Source: Thinopyrum elongatum
Lineage: Eukaryota; Streptophyta; Magnoliopsida; Poales; Poaceae
Assembly (NCBI GenBank): GCA_011799875.1
Contig: CM022301.1
Location: 14,358,443 to 14,422,442, forward strand
DNA: 64,000 nucleotides
Direction: 5' to 3'
The notes beneath the pieces are model-generated. The model did not search any database. It had not been told where the DNA came from and saw only the letters and a program-made list of their open reading frames with translations. How positions within the stretch are numbered: position 1 is the stretch's first letter; each line of letters starts with the position of its first letter. The translations under genes were made by a program, and so were the position numbers. This document shows, piece after piece, positions 21,678 to 32,749 of this stretch.

Positions 21678-23195
21678 TGATGACCCACAAGTATAGGGGA
21701 TCAATCGTAGTCCTTTTGATACGTAAGGGTGTCGAACCCAACGAGGAGCAGAAGGAAATGACAAGTAGTTTTTAGCAAGGTATTCTCTACAAGCACTGAA
21801 ATTATAAGTAACGAGTAGTTTGATAGGAAGATAATTTGTAACGAGCAAGTAACGGTAACGGTAACAAAAGTGCAGCAAGGTAGCCCAATCCTTTTGAGGC
21901 AAAGGACATGCCAAAACAGTCTCTTATGATAAGCAAAGCATTCTTGAGGGTACACGGGAATTTCATCTAGTCACTTTCATCATGCTGGTTTGATTTGTGT
22001 TCGCTACTTTGATAATTTGATATGTGGGTGGACCGGTGCTTAGGTGCTGTTCTTACTTGAACAAACCTCCTACTTATGATTAACCCCCTCACAAGCATCC
22101 GCAACTATGAGAAAAGTATTAAGAACAAATCTAACCATAGCATTAAACTTTTGGATCCAAATCAGTCCCTTACGAAGTAGCGCATAAACTAGGGTTTAAG
22201 CTTCTGTCACTCTCGCAACCCATCATCTAATAACTACTCCACAATGCATTCCCTTAGGCCCTAATAAGGTGAAGTGCCATGTAGTCGACGTTCACATGAC
22301 ACCACTAAGGGAATCACAACATACATACTGTCAAAATATCGAACACATATCAAGTTCACATGATTACTTGCAACAAGATTTTTCCCGTGACCTCAAGAAC
22401 AAAAGTAACTACTCACAAATGATAATCATGCTCAAGATCAGAGGGGTATTAAATAGCATAATGGATCTGAACATATAATCTTGCACCAAATAAACCATAT
22501 AGTAATCTACTACAAGATGTAATCAACACTACTAGTCACCCACAAGCACCAATCTAAGGTTCCGGTACAAAGATTGAACACAAGAGATGAACTAGGTTTT
22601 GAGAGGAGATGGTGCTGTTGAAGATGTTGATGGAGATTGCCCTCCCCAAGATGGGAGAGTTGTTGGTGATGATGATGACGATGATTTCCCCCTCCGGGAG
22701 GGAAGTTCCCCCGGCGGAATCGCTCTGCCGGAGGGCAAAAGTGCTCCTGCCCAAGTTCCGCCTCGAGACGGCGGTGCTTCATCCCGAAAGTCCTCTCCTT
22801 ATTTTTTCTAGGTCAAAATGACTTATATACCAGAAGAGGGGCACCGGAGGTGGGCCGCGGAGGGCACAACCCACCAGGGCGCGCCTGGGCTCCCTGGCGT
22901 GCCCAGGTGGGTTGTGCCCACCTGGTGGGCCCCCTCTGGTAGTTATTTGCTCCAATAATTCTTATATATTCCATAAAAAATGTCCGTGAAGTTTCAGCTC
23001 ATTTGGAGTTGTGCATAATAGGTAGCCTGACGTAGCTTTTTCAGGTACAGAATTCCAGCTGCCGGTATTCTCCCTCTTTGTGTGAACGTTGCATATTATG
23101 AGAGAAAAGGCATTAGAATTACTCCAAAAAGCATTATAATACATAAAAACAATATAAATAACAGTAGGAAAACATGATGCAAAATGGACGTATCA
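21678..23195 (-). repeat. Athila element A 3' LTR (1,518 bp)
   Basis: On the - strand it starts TGATACGTCC (from 23195) and ends GGGTCATCA. Its + strand start resembles the LTR at 59139 (ACCCACAAGTATAGGGG). It carries a GC-rich palindromic stretch at 22862-22940. It interrupts the CACTA2 transposase. Confidence 0.9.
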
Positions 23196-24769
23196 ACTCC
23201 CCCAAGCTTAGACCTCGCTTGTCCTCAAGCGGAAACCGAAATCGAAAAACATGTCCACATGCTTAGAGAGAGAGGTGTCGATAAAAACAGAATACGGACA
23301 TAGAAGCATCATGTATATTATTATAACAGCAACAAACTTTAACATAAAACTTTATCATAGAACTTCTATCATATAACTTCTCATGAACAAGTAACAATTC
23401 ATCACAACATCGAAGTATAAAGCATAAACTCTATTGAAAACAAACAAACTATGTTCTCAGTCAACTTTGCAACTACAATTCATCATCTTTTCAGGAAGGG
23501 TCACGTATCGGAGCCTTTAGGCAAGTCCACATACTCAACCATCATATAGTCTTCTATGATTGCTAACACTCACCGCATACACATGAGCAAAAAGTTTCAA
23601 CCAGACACATAGAAAGATAGGGGCTTATAGTTTCGCCTCCCGACGTATTCACCTCAAGGGTGATGTCAACAATAATAACTAATGCTCACTCATATTCAAC
23701 TGGATATATGTGCCTAGATCTTTCCTCACCACATGGTGCTTGCCAAAAGAGAATAAAAAGGAATAGAGAGAAATACTTTGACTCTTGCATAAAAGTAAAT
23801 ACATAAAAGTAAAAGATAGGCCCTTCACAGAGGGAAGCAGAGGTTGCCATGCGCTTTTTGTTTGTATGCTCAATCTCTTAGTGCAAAAGAACATCACGTT
23901 ATATTGCCCCTTATGATAGCAACCTTTATTATGCAGTATGTCGCTTTTATTCTTTGCCATCACAAGTTCGTACAACGCTCAATTTTCTCTTACACTAAAT
24001 GATCCAACACTTTTAGAAGCAATTTTTATTGCCTTATTGCACCGATGACAACTTACTTGAAGGCTCTTACTCAATCCATAGGTAGGTATAGTGGACTCTC
24101 AAAACAAGATTTGGGTTTAAGGGTTTTTGGATGCACAAGTAGTATCTCTACTTAGTGCGGAATTTTTGGCTAGAAAAGATGGGGGGCAAGCACCACATGT
24201 TAAAGGATCTATGACAATATAACTTCTATGTGAATATGGACAAACATAAATCATTATGTTGTCTTCCTTGTCCAATGTCAACAATTTTGGCATATAATAT
24301 TTTGATGGGGGCTCACAATCACAAAAGTTGTCCAAGATAGTGTATTTGCATGTGAATCTTCTCTTCCCTTATTAATTCTTTCATGAATTGCATCATTGAC
24401 CAATGCTATGTTTGTAAATCTCCAATAAAATTTTCTACTTATACTCATCCTTATGTGATGTCATTACTTACCATAAGATTAGCATATGATCTTTTTCATT
24501 TATTTCTTTTCTTTTTATTGAACATGAAAGTAAAGAAAACAAAACTCAAACTAAACTTTATTATATATCTCGCACACGATTACAAGGATAGATCACTAAG
24601 CAAGCACTTGAAAAGAAAGGATCGAACTAAAATTTTTATTCAACTAAAGCAAAAGATAACTAAGGATCGAACTAAGATAAGTAAAGGCAAAAGATAGTGG
24701 AGGTGATACGATACCAGGGCACCTCCCCCAAGCTTGGCACAAGCCAAGGGGAGTGCCCATACCCGATAC
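23196..24769 (-). other. Element A 3' untranslated interior and polypurine tract
   Basis: On the - strand AAGCTTGGGGGAGT lies directly before the LTR (polypurine tract, 23196-23210). A similar CCCCCAAGCTTGG motif recurs at about 24724. No coding frame of substance; it is AT-rich and related to the Y segment at 27590-29460. Confidence 0.75.
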
Positions 24770-25210
24770 TCAAGTTTCCTTTGGTGATAAAGAAGGAGGT
24801 GTTGGTGATGAAGTAGTAGCAATCTTATCCTTCAAGCTCAAAAGATACTCCAATCTACGGATGACACTCTGGAGGGCGATGATGTGCTCTTGCAATAGAA
24901 TATTTTCACGAGTAAGATATTTATTTTGCACACGAACCGTTTCGATGATCCGGAAAGCTTCAATCTCAGTGGGGGTAAGATGATCATAGTTAGGTTTAAG
25001 GATATCTTCTTCTTCCTCTTCAGCAGGCAAGGCTTGCTCGACCACCGGCGCTTGATCTCCAGTAGCTTCCTTGCTCTTGTCCCCCTTGAAGGTTTCTTTG
25101 TGTTCTTCTCTCTTCAATTCAATCTTCATCAACCAAGCATCCTCTTCTGCGTTGTTGGAGGAGGAAGAAGACATGATGCCTGGCTTAACAGATCTGACAG
25201 AAAACAGCAA
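24770..25210 (-). CDS. Element A post-integrase ORF (env position, not env-like)
   Basis: 146 codons from the first ATG; the in-frame ATG at 25174, before a serine run, may be the true start. CTGTCAG just upstream (25190-25210) looks like a splice acceptor, so a spliced subgenomic mRNA is possible. The protein is charged: a Lys/Glu-rich N-terminal half, a short acidic Glu run, then a leucine-rich probable coiled coil (residues about 90-130) and a Ser/Pro/Thr tail. I see no signal peptide or transmembrane helix, so it is not an envelope protein despite its place after pol. It is intact; function unknown. Confidence 0.6.
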   Translation of the reverse strand: MLFSVRSVKPGIMSSSSSNNAEEDAWLMKIELKREEHKETFKGDKSKEATGDQAPVVEQALPAEEEEEDILKPNYDHLTPTEIEAFRIIETVRVQNKYLTRENILLQEHIIALQSVIRRLEYLLSLKDKIATTSSPTPPSLSPKET

Positions 25211-25471
25211 GAAAAGAAAATAGAAGATTTCTCCGCAATACGGTGGTCAATAGGTTCGGGGGGTAAATAAAGATTTTTTATCTTAGGGAACAAGCAAACG
25301 GGAGAAAAACGGAGTCCGGAAGGTACCCGAGATGGGTTGTGCCCACCAGGCGCGCCCAGGTGGGTTGTGCCCACCAGGGTTACCTTCCTGGATGTTTCTT
25401 ATTTTCCTAATTATTAATATAATCCAAAATGGACAGAAAATATTTTTGCGGATTTTTCGGAGTCCGTTTAC
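25211..25471 (-). other. Element A spacer with GC-rich palindrome
   Basis: Short non-coding spacer between integrase and the post-integrase ORF. 25330-25376 holds two copies of TGGGTTGTGCCCACC around GGCGCGCC, like stretches found inside the Athila LTRs. Confidence 0.6.
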
Positions 25472-27589
25472 TTACCGTATGATGTACCTCCTCTTTTTTT
25501 CACGATCCTGGAGTGTTCCGGAAGGTTTCTTTATGTGTTCTTCCGGTGTCATAGTTTGGATAATATTACTTTCAACATTAATGGGCATAGCTGAGATATA
25601 ATGTTTTATTCTTTGCCCATTGACGACCTTCGGGTTAGTACCTTCGGCATTATTTATTTTGATGGCTCCAGATCGATAAACCTCCTCGATAACATAGGGT
25701 CCTTCCCATTTGGAGAGGAGTTTTCCTGCAAAGAATCTGAAATGAGAGTTGTACAAAATAACATATTCTCCAACTTTGAACTCATGCTTTTGGATTCTTT
25801 TGTCATGCCATCTTTTAACTTTTTCTTTAAATAACTTGGCATTTTCATAAGCTTGGGTTCTCCATTCATCTAGTGAGCTAATATCAAATAACCTCTTTTC
25901 ACCGGCATGTTTGAAATCATAGTTGAGTTCTTTAATTGCCCAATATGCTTTATGTTCTAACTCAAGAGGCAAATGACAAGCTTTTTCATAAACCATTTTA
26001 TAAGGAGACATACCCATAGGATTTTTGTATGCTGTTCTATAAGCCCAAAGTGCGTCATCTAATTTCTTAAACCAATTCTTTCGGGACCTATTGACTGTTT
26101 TTTGTAAAATTAATTTTATTTATCTATTGCTAAGTTCAACTTGACTACTAGACTGAGGATGATAGGGTGATGCAATTCTATGGTTAACATCGTACTTAGC
26201 AAGCATTTTACGGAAAGCACCATGAATAAAGTGTGAACCGCCATCAGTCATTAAATATCTAGGGACTCCAAACCTTGGGAAAATAACTTCCTTAAGCATT
26301 TTAATAGAGGTGTTGTGATCAGCACTACTAGTTGGAATAGCTTCTACCCACTTAGTAACATAATCAACAGCAACAAAAATATGAGTGTACCCATTAGAGG
26401 AAGGAAAAGGTCCCATGTAATCAAAACCCCAAACATCAAATGGTTCAACAGCAAGTGAATAATTCATAGGCATTTCTTGACGCTTACCAATATTACCAAT
26501 TCTCTGACATTCATCACAAGATAAAACAAACTTACGGGCATCCTTGAAGAGAGTAGGCCAATAAAAACCAGATTGCAATACCTTGTGAGCAGTTCTATCT
26601 CCCGCATGATGTCCTCCATAAGCTTCGGAGTGACATTTCCGTAGGATTTGTCCCTGTTCATGCTCAGGTACACAACATCTAATAATACCATCTACTCCTT
26701 CTTTATAAAGATGTGGGTCATCCCAAAAGTAATGTCTTAAATCATAGAAGATTTTTTTCTTTTGTTGGTATGTGAAGCTAGGTGGTATATATTTAGCAAC
26801 AATGTAATTAGCATAGTCAGCATACCAAGGAGTGTTATCAGAAACATTTCTTGCAGCTAGTTGTTCATCAGGAAAACTATCATTAATAGGTTGTGGGTCA
26901 TCAAGAATATTTTCTAACCTAGACAAGTTATCAGCCACGGGGTTCTCAGCTCCCTTTCTATCAGTGATATGTAAGTCAAATTCTTGTAGCAAGAGAACCC
27001 ACCTAATGAGTCTAGGTTTAGCATCTTTCTTTTCCATAAGATATTTTATAGCAGCATGATCGGTGTGAACAGTCACTTTAGAATCAACAATGTAAGATAT
27101 GAATTTATCACAAGCAAACACAACTGCTAAAAATTCTTTTTCAGTAGTAGCATATTTGCGCTGGGCACTGTCTAGAGTTTTACTAGCATAATGAATAACA
27201 TTTAATTTCTTATCAACTCTTTGTCCTAGAAAGAGCACCAATAGCATAATCACTAGCATCACACATAATTTCGAAAGGCAAGTTCCAGTCAGGTGGTTGA
27301 ACAATAGGTGCAGAAATTAAGGCTTTCTTAAGTGTTTCAAAAGCTTCTACACAATCATCATCAAAAACAAATGGAACATCCTTTTGTAAAAGATTTGTAA
27401 GAGGCCTAGAAATTTTAGTGAAGTCTTTAATAAATCTCCTATAGAAACCAGCATGACCGAGGAAACTACGAATACCTTTGATACCTTTTGTAAAAGATTT
27501 GTAAGAGGCCTAGAAATTTTAGAGAAGTCTTTAATAAATCTCCTATAGAAACCAGCATGACCGAGGAAACTACGAATACCTTTGGTATC
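25472..27589 (-). pseudogene. pol: Element A pol: RT end, RNase H and integrase, 5' truncated
   Basis: One main frame from 27304 to 25472 with a single TAA at 26120-26122. It covers RNase H ([10 protein letters not shown]), the integrase zinc finger (HAGDRTAHK ... CDECQR), the catalytic segments [15 protein letters not shown] and HPQSSSQVE, and an Athila-type integrase C terminus (GMSPYKMVY ... RFFAGKL). A one-base shift near 27225-27235 separates it from the RT C-terminal part (SFLGHAGFYRRFIKDFSKI, 27347-27598). That part is disrupted by the 104 bp tandem duplication at 27381-27588. Gag, protease and most of RT are missing beyond 27589. The sequence style is typical of wheat Sabrina/Fatima-like elements. 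Confidence 0.88.
27381..27588 (-). repeat. 104 bp tandem duplication at the deletion junction
   Basis: 27381-27484 and 27485-27588 are copies with about one internal mismatch plus divergence in the last few bases. 104 is not a multiple of three, so the RT frame is shifted. The second copy touches the point where element A sequence stops. Confidence 0.9.
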
Positions 27590-29503
27590 CACAATCATAG
27601 AAGATGTCCAAGATAATATATTTGTATGTGAAAGTTCTCTTCCTTATACTAATCATTCATGAATTGCTTGTATGACCAATATTGTGATTGTCAAACTTTA
27701 AAAGATTTCACTTTCTAAACCCAATGTGAAGCTACTACTGGGCATGATATGAACATATAATTTCAACTTCATGATATTCAATTCATTCAAAAATTTACTC
27801 ATAGGATATAAGTGAATCACAATAGTAAATGACAAACTACTCCAAAAAGATATAAGTGAAGATCAAGCGAGTAGTTAAGTAAATGGGTAGCTATTTGAGG
27901 ACTCTCTCCCATTTAAAAACTTTCAGATCCAAGTATTTTATTAAAACAGAAAGCAAAACAAAATAAAATGACATTCTAAGAATAGCACACATCATGTGAA
28001 GAAGCAAAAACTTAGGCTTAACCGATACTAACCGATAATTGTTGATGAAGAAAGGTGGGATGCCTATCGTGGCATCCCCAAGCTTAGATGCTTGAGACTT
28101 CTTGAAATATTATCTTGGGATGCCTTGGGCATCCCCAAGCTTGAGCTTTTGTGTCTCCTTAATTCCTTTTATATCACGGTTTTCCTAAATCTGAAAAAAC
28201 TTCATCCACACAAAACTCAACAAGAACTCGTGAGATATGTTAGTATAAATCAACGCAATAACATTATCATTCTCTACTGTAACGAATCACTAAAATTATT
28301 ATTTGACATTCCATACTAAATGCTTCTGCATATTTAATACTTCCATCCTCAAATAGAATCATTAAACAAGCAAACATATGCAAACATAACAACAATCTGT
28401 CTAAACAGAACAGTCTGTAAAGAGTGCAACTATCCTCATACTTCCCTAATTCCAAAACTTCTGAAAATTTACCACACTGTAGAAAATTTATCATAGCTTA
28501 TTGTGCAAAAATTTCAACATTTTATCACATTCTGACTATTCTCAAGAATTCACACACTAGCGTGCAACTTTCTGTTTTCAAACAGCCACATATAGACTTA
28601 CAAAATAAGCATAGAAAAGGCTATACTTGACATTTTTATTAAAGTAAAAGATACAAAACATTATTCTAAATAACAGAAAGCAAATCCTAATAAAATAACA
28701 TGACGCTCCAAGCAAAACACATATCATGTGATGAATAAAAACATAGCCCCAAGTAAGGTTACCGATAATGTTGGAGACGAAAGAGGGCATCCCCAAGCTT
28801 AGTTGCTTGGATCTTCCTTTAATATTTCCTTGGGGTGCCTTGGGCATCCCCAAGCTTAGGGTCTTGTCACTCCTTATTCTCCTCATATCGATATCTCGCC
28901 AAAACTTGAAAACTTCAATCACACAAAACTTAACGGAACTTTGTGAGATGCGTTAGTATAATAAAGACAAATCATTCACTTTGGTACTGTAAAAGACAAG
29001 ATTAATAATTGTTCTCACACAATGCCTACTGTACCCTACAATTTCTACAACTTATATTGACCAATATAAGCCATAGAAACTATAAAACAAGCAAACTATG
29101 CATTGAAAACAGAATCTGTCAAAAACAGAACAGTACGTAAAGATCTGAATTTTAGTCATACTTCTGTAACTCCGAAAATTCTGAAAATTTAGGACAACAT
29201 AGGCAATTTGTAGGTAAATCATATGTAAACAATTCAGAGTTTTTAAACACTCCAGTGAATTTAAACAATTCTGTTACTGGAAGCAAAAGTTTCTGTTTTT
29301 GCACAGAATCAAGTCAACTATCATCCATACTATCCCAAAGGCTTTACTTGGCACTTTATTGAAACAAAAGCTATAAAACATGATTACTACAGTATCCTAA
29401 TCATGTGAACACACTAAAATAGTAGGGGTAAATGTTCGGTTGTCTCCCAACAAGCGCTTTTCTTTAATGCCTTTTTAGCTAGGCATGATGATTTCAATGA
29501 TGC
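27590..29503 (-). other. Element Y 3' UTR-like interior with two 0.7 kb repeats
   Basis: Non-coding. It starts with CACAATCATAGAAG, similar to element A 24313 onward. Two diverged units of about 0.7 kb (about 27930-28630 and 28640-29370) each contain paired GGCATCCCCAAGCTT motifs, resembling polypurine tracts in reverse. A related single unit lies at 62870-63560. I see no coding region. Confidence 0.7.
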
Positions 29504-30475
29504 TCACATAAAAGATAAGAATTGAAACACAAAGAGAGCATCATGAAGCATATGACTAGCACATTTAAGTCTAACCCACTTCCTATGCATATGGATTTTG
29601 TGAGAAAATAATTTATGGGAGCAAGAATCAACTAGCATAGGAAGGCAAAACAAGTATAACTTCAAAACTTTCAACACATAGAGAGAAAACTTGATATTGT
29701 TGAGATATGTAAAAGCATAAATTCCTCTCTCATAATAATTTTTAGTAGCATCATGAATGAATTCAACAATATAGATATCACATAAAGCATTCTTTTCTTG
29801 ATCCACAAGCATAAAAAATTTATTACTCTCCACATAAGCAAATTTATTGTCATGAATAGTAGTGGGAGCAAACTCAACAAAGTAACTATCATGTGAGGCA
29901 TTATCCAATTGAAAATCAAAATCATGATGACAAGCTTCATGGTTATCATTATTCTTTATAGCATACATTTCACCACCATAATCATCACAGATAGCAACTT
30001 TGTTCTCATAATCAATTGAAACCTCTTCCAAAATAGTGGATTCATCACTAAATAAAGTCATGACCTCTCCAAATCCACTTTTATAATTATCACAATAAGA
30101 TTCAACACCCTCCAAAATAGTGGGATCATTACTACCTAGAGTTGACACTCTTCCAAACGCACTTTCATCAATATAATCATTATAAATAGGAGGCATGCTA
30201 TCATCATAATATTTTTTCTCATCAAAACTTGGGGGACTAAAAATATCATATTCATCAAATATAGCATACCCAAGCTTATGGCTATGCATATCATTAGCAC
30301 CATGGATATTCAAAGAATTCATACCAACAACATTGCAATCATGCTCATCATTCAAAGATTTTATGTCAAACATTTTATTGAATTCTTCTTCTATCAATTG
30401 AGCACAATTTTCCTTTCCATCATTTTCAAGAAAGACATGATAAAGATGAATAATATGAGGCCACCTCAATTCCAT
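29504..30475 (-). CDS. Element Y non-autonomous ORF, 323 residues
   Basis: An intact frame beginning about 100 bp after the primer site, where gag would be expected in an autonomous element. It has no zinc knuckle, protease, RT or integrase motif. Visible features: an N-terminal amphipathic stretch; a long acidic middle rich in Asp, Glu, Asn and Tyr with two repeats of the type (S/N)DxxTILExVxxxxxN (about residues 112-155); several His/Cys; and a hydrophobic C-terminal third with ...LKVLKLYLFCLPML. Similar ORFs are, to my recollection, common in wheat repeats, but I know no function. Absence of pol suggests mobilisation in trans by an autonomous relative. Confidence 0.7.
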   Translation of the reverse strand: MELRWPHIIHLYHVFLENDGKENCAQLIEEEFNKMFDIKSLNDEHDCNVVGMNSLNIHGANDMHSHKLGYAIFDEYDIFSPPSFDEKKYYDDSMPPIYNDYIDESAFGRVSTLGSNDPTILEGVESYCDNYKSGFGEVMTLFSDESTILEEVSIDYENKVAICDDYGGEMYAIKNNDNHEACHHDFDFQLDNASHDSYFVEFAPTTIHDNKFAYVESNKFFMLVDQEKNALCDIYIVEFIHDATKNYYERGIYAFTYLNNIKFSLYVLKVLKLYLFCLPMLVDSCSHKLFSHKIHMHRKWVRLKCASHMLHDALFVFQFLSFM

Positions 30476-30571
30476 TTTTTTGTAGTTTTCTTTTATAAAC
30501 CAAACTAGTGATAAAACAAGAAACCAAAAGATTCAATTGCAAGACCTAAAGATATATCTTCAAGCACTCAC

Positions 30572-30590
30572 CTCCCCGGCAATGGCGCCA
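30572..30590 (-). other. Element Y primer-binding site (tRNA-Asp type)
   Basis: On the - strand TGGCGCCATTGCCGGGG matches the 3' end of plant tRNA-Asp with one mismatch. It lies ten bases from the 5' LTR end, as is usual for Athila-lineage elements. Confidence 0.8.
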
Positions 30591-30600
30591 GAAAAGAGCT

Positions 30601-32186
30601 TGATGTCTACTACACAACTTATTCTTGTAGGCTCGTGTTGGGCCTTCAAGCGTAGAGTTTTGTAGCACAGTAGAAATTTTCTCTCAAGTGGATGACCTAA
30701 GGTTTATCAATCCGTGAGAGGCGTAGGATGAAGATGGTCTCTATCAAACAACCCTGCAACCAAATAACAAAGAGTCTCTTGTGTCCCCAACACACCAAAT
30801 ACAATGGTAATTTGTATAGGTGCACTAGTTCGGCGAAGAGATGGTTATACAAGCGTAGTAATGATAGTAGATATTGATTTTTGTAATAGGAACAATAAAA
30901 AACAGCAAGGTAGCAATTGACAAAAGTGAGCAAAAACGGTATTGCAATGATTGAAAATGAGGCCTAGGGTTCGTACTTTCGCTAGTGCAATCTCTCAACA
31001 GTGCTAATATAATTGGATCATATAACCATCCCTCAACGTGCGATGAAGAATCACTCCGAAGTTCCTATCTAGCGGAGAACATAAGAAGAAATTGTTTGTA
31101 GGGTACGAAACCACCTCAAAGCTATCCTTTCCGATCAATCTATCCTAGAGTTCGTACTAAAATAACACCAAGCTATTCTTTCTGATCGATCTATCAAGAG
31201 TTCATACTAAGATAACACCAAATAATTTCAGATTCATAATACTCAATCCAACACAAAGAACCTCAAAGAGTGCCCCAAGATTTCTACCGGAGAAACAAAG
31301 ACAAGAACGTGCATCAACCCCTATGCATAGATTACCCCAATGTCACCTCGGGAATCCGCGAGTTGAGTGCCAAAACATATATCAAGTGAATCAATATGAT
31401 ACCCCATTGTCACCACGGGTATTCATAGCAAGACATACATAAAGTGTTCTCAAATCCATAAAAGTATTCAATCTGATAAGAACAAAATATCAAAGGGAAA
31501 ACTCAATTCACAACAAGATAGAGTGGGGAAAACACCATATGATCCAACTATATTAACAAAGCCCGCGATACATCAAGATCGTGACATCTCAAGAACACGA
31601 GAGAGAGAGAGAGAGAGAGAGATTAAACACATAGCTACTGGTACAAATCCTCAGCCCCGAGGGTGGACTACTCCCTCCTCATCATGGTGGCCACCAGGAT
31701 GATGAAGATGGCCACCGGTGATGATTTCCCCCTCCGGCAGGGTGCTGGAACGGGGTCTAGATTGGTTTTTCATGGCTACAGAGACTTTCGGCGGCGGAAC
31801 TTCTGATCTAGGGTTATTTCTGGGGGTTTCTGTATTTATAGGATTTTTTGGCGTTGGTTTCACGCGAAGATTTGAATCGAGGTGAGCACAACCCACCTGC
31901 ACACGGATTGGGCTCCAAGCGCGCCCTGGTGGGTTGTGCCCACCTCGTGGCTCTTCTGGCCCTCCCACGAAGCTTCTAGTGCCTCTTTTGTTCCAAAAAA
32001 AATGTCAAAAAGTTTCAGCTCATTTGGAGAACTTTCATTTCTGCACAAAAAACAACACCACGGTAGTTCTGCTGAAAACAGCGTCAGTCCGGGTTAGTTC
32101 CATGCAAATCATACCAAAACCATATAAAATTGTTGTAAACATGGCATGAATACTTCATAAATTATAGATACGTTGGAGACATATCA
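30601..32186 (-). repeat. Element Y 5' LTR (1,586 bp)
   Basis: On the - strand it starts TGATATGTCTCC (32186) and ends AGTAGACATCA (30601). It contains a (GA)12 microsatellite at 31599-31622 and a GC-rich palindromic region at 31888-31950. Its - strand start resembles that of the LTR ending at 61217, but its other end differs from element A. Confidence 0.88.
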
Positions 32187-32749
32187 CATAGCCGCTTGCC
32201 CCTTTTTCTGACTACCTTCTCGTGAAAAGCATTTCAGACACGAGCACACCTGATGAACTCAGAAACCTACTATGGAATCAATCAACCCATCGCACCTGAG
32301 TGCTCTGCTCTTCAAGCTCTGCGCAGGTGTTTTTACATTAAAATCCCAGAACGATTTTATGCTATCAAAGTAGGTGGATTGGTGTGCGGTGCTCACTAAA
32401 CCTGCTATTGGACGGGATCAGAAATAGGTCTTAGATGATCTCGATCTTGAAGAAAGCATAACTAATGTCATTTTAAGAGAAAGATGGCACTATGGATTGA
32501 AGGTAGCTTTTTCTCCATATGGGAAATCAAAACTTCATTTGATTGAGCACTATAGGTTAAGTTGGTTGGTTAGTGTATCACGACCGGGGACACCTGGCAC
32601 TGAATCATTACTTTCTTCTTCAAAACCAAAACGGATAGGTTGTCTTAAAGATCATTTCTATAGCGAGAAGGAGGAACTTTCTTACTAAGGAAACTCATAG
32701 ATTTTAAACACGTTCATCTTTCCTTTTTCTTGAACAACTCAGTCAAACC
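32187..32749 (+). pseudogene. Unrecognised coding-like fragment
   Basis: From about 32345 to 32688 one + frame reads with a single stop (TAG near 32427) and ends TAA-free in ...SEKEELSY then TAA. Its composition (RERWHYGLK, LIEHYRLSWL, RPGTPGTES, KPKRIGCLK) looks like real protein rather than transposon debris. I do not recognise it. It may be a host gene fragment carried or stranded by the surrounding CACTA or Helitron elements. 32187-32345 shows nothing clear. Confidence 0.35.

Larger units (their letters stand above)
21678..32186 (-). mobile_element. Composite Athila-lineage gypsy block (elements A and Y fused)
   Basis: All parts are on the - strand. The low-coordinate LTR (21678-23195, element A) and the high-coordinate LTR (30601-32186, element Y) are different sequences, and their outer flanks (GTTCC; CATAG) do not match, so this is not one insertion. 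A contributes 3' LTR, 3' UTR, post-integrase ORF, integrase, RNase H and the end of RT. Y contributes 5' LTR, primer site, a non-pol ORF and 3' UTR-like repeats. The join is near 27589. A genomic deletion between two same-orientation insertions explains it best, since reverse transcription would have made the two LTRs identical. Confidence 0.8.

Noticed and set aside
22599..22821. 70-residue Asp-rich ORFs in the element A LTR
   Set aside because: Short, within an LTR, overlapping in several frames, and not kept in the related LTRs at 30601-32186 and 59139-61217.
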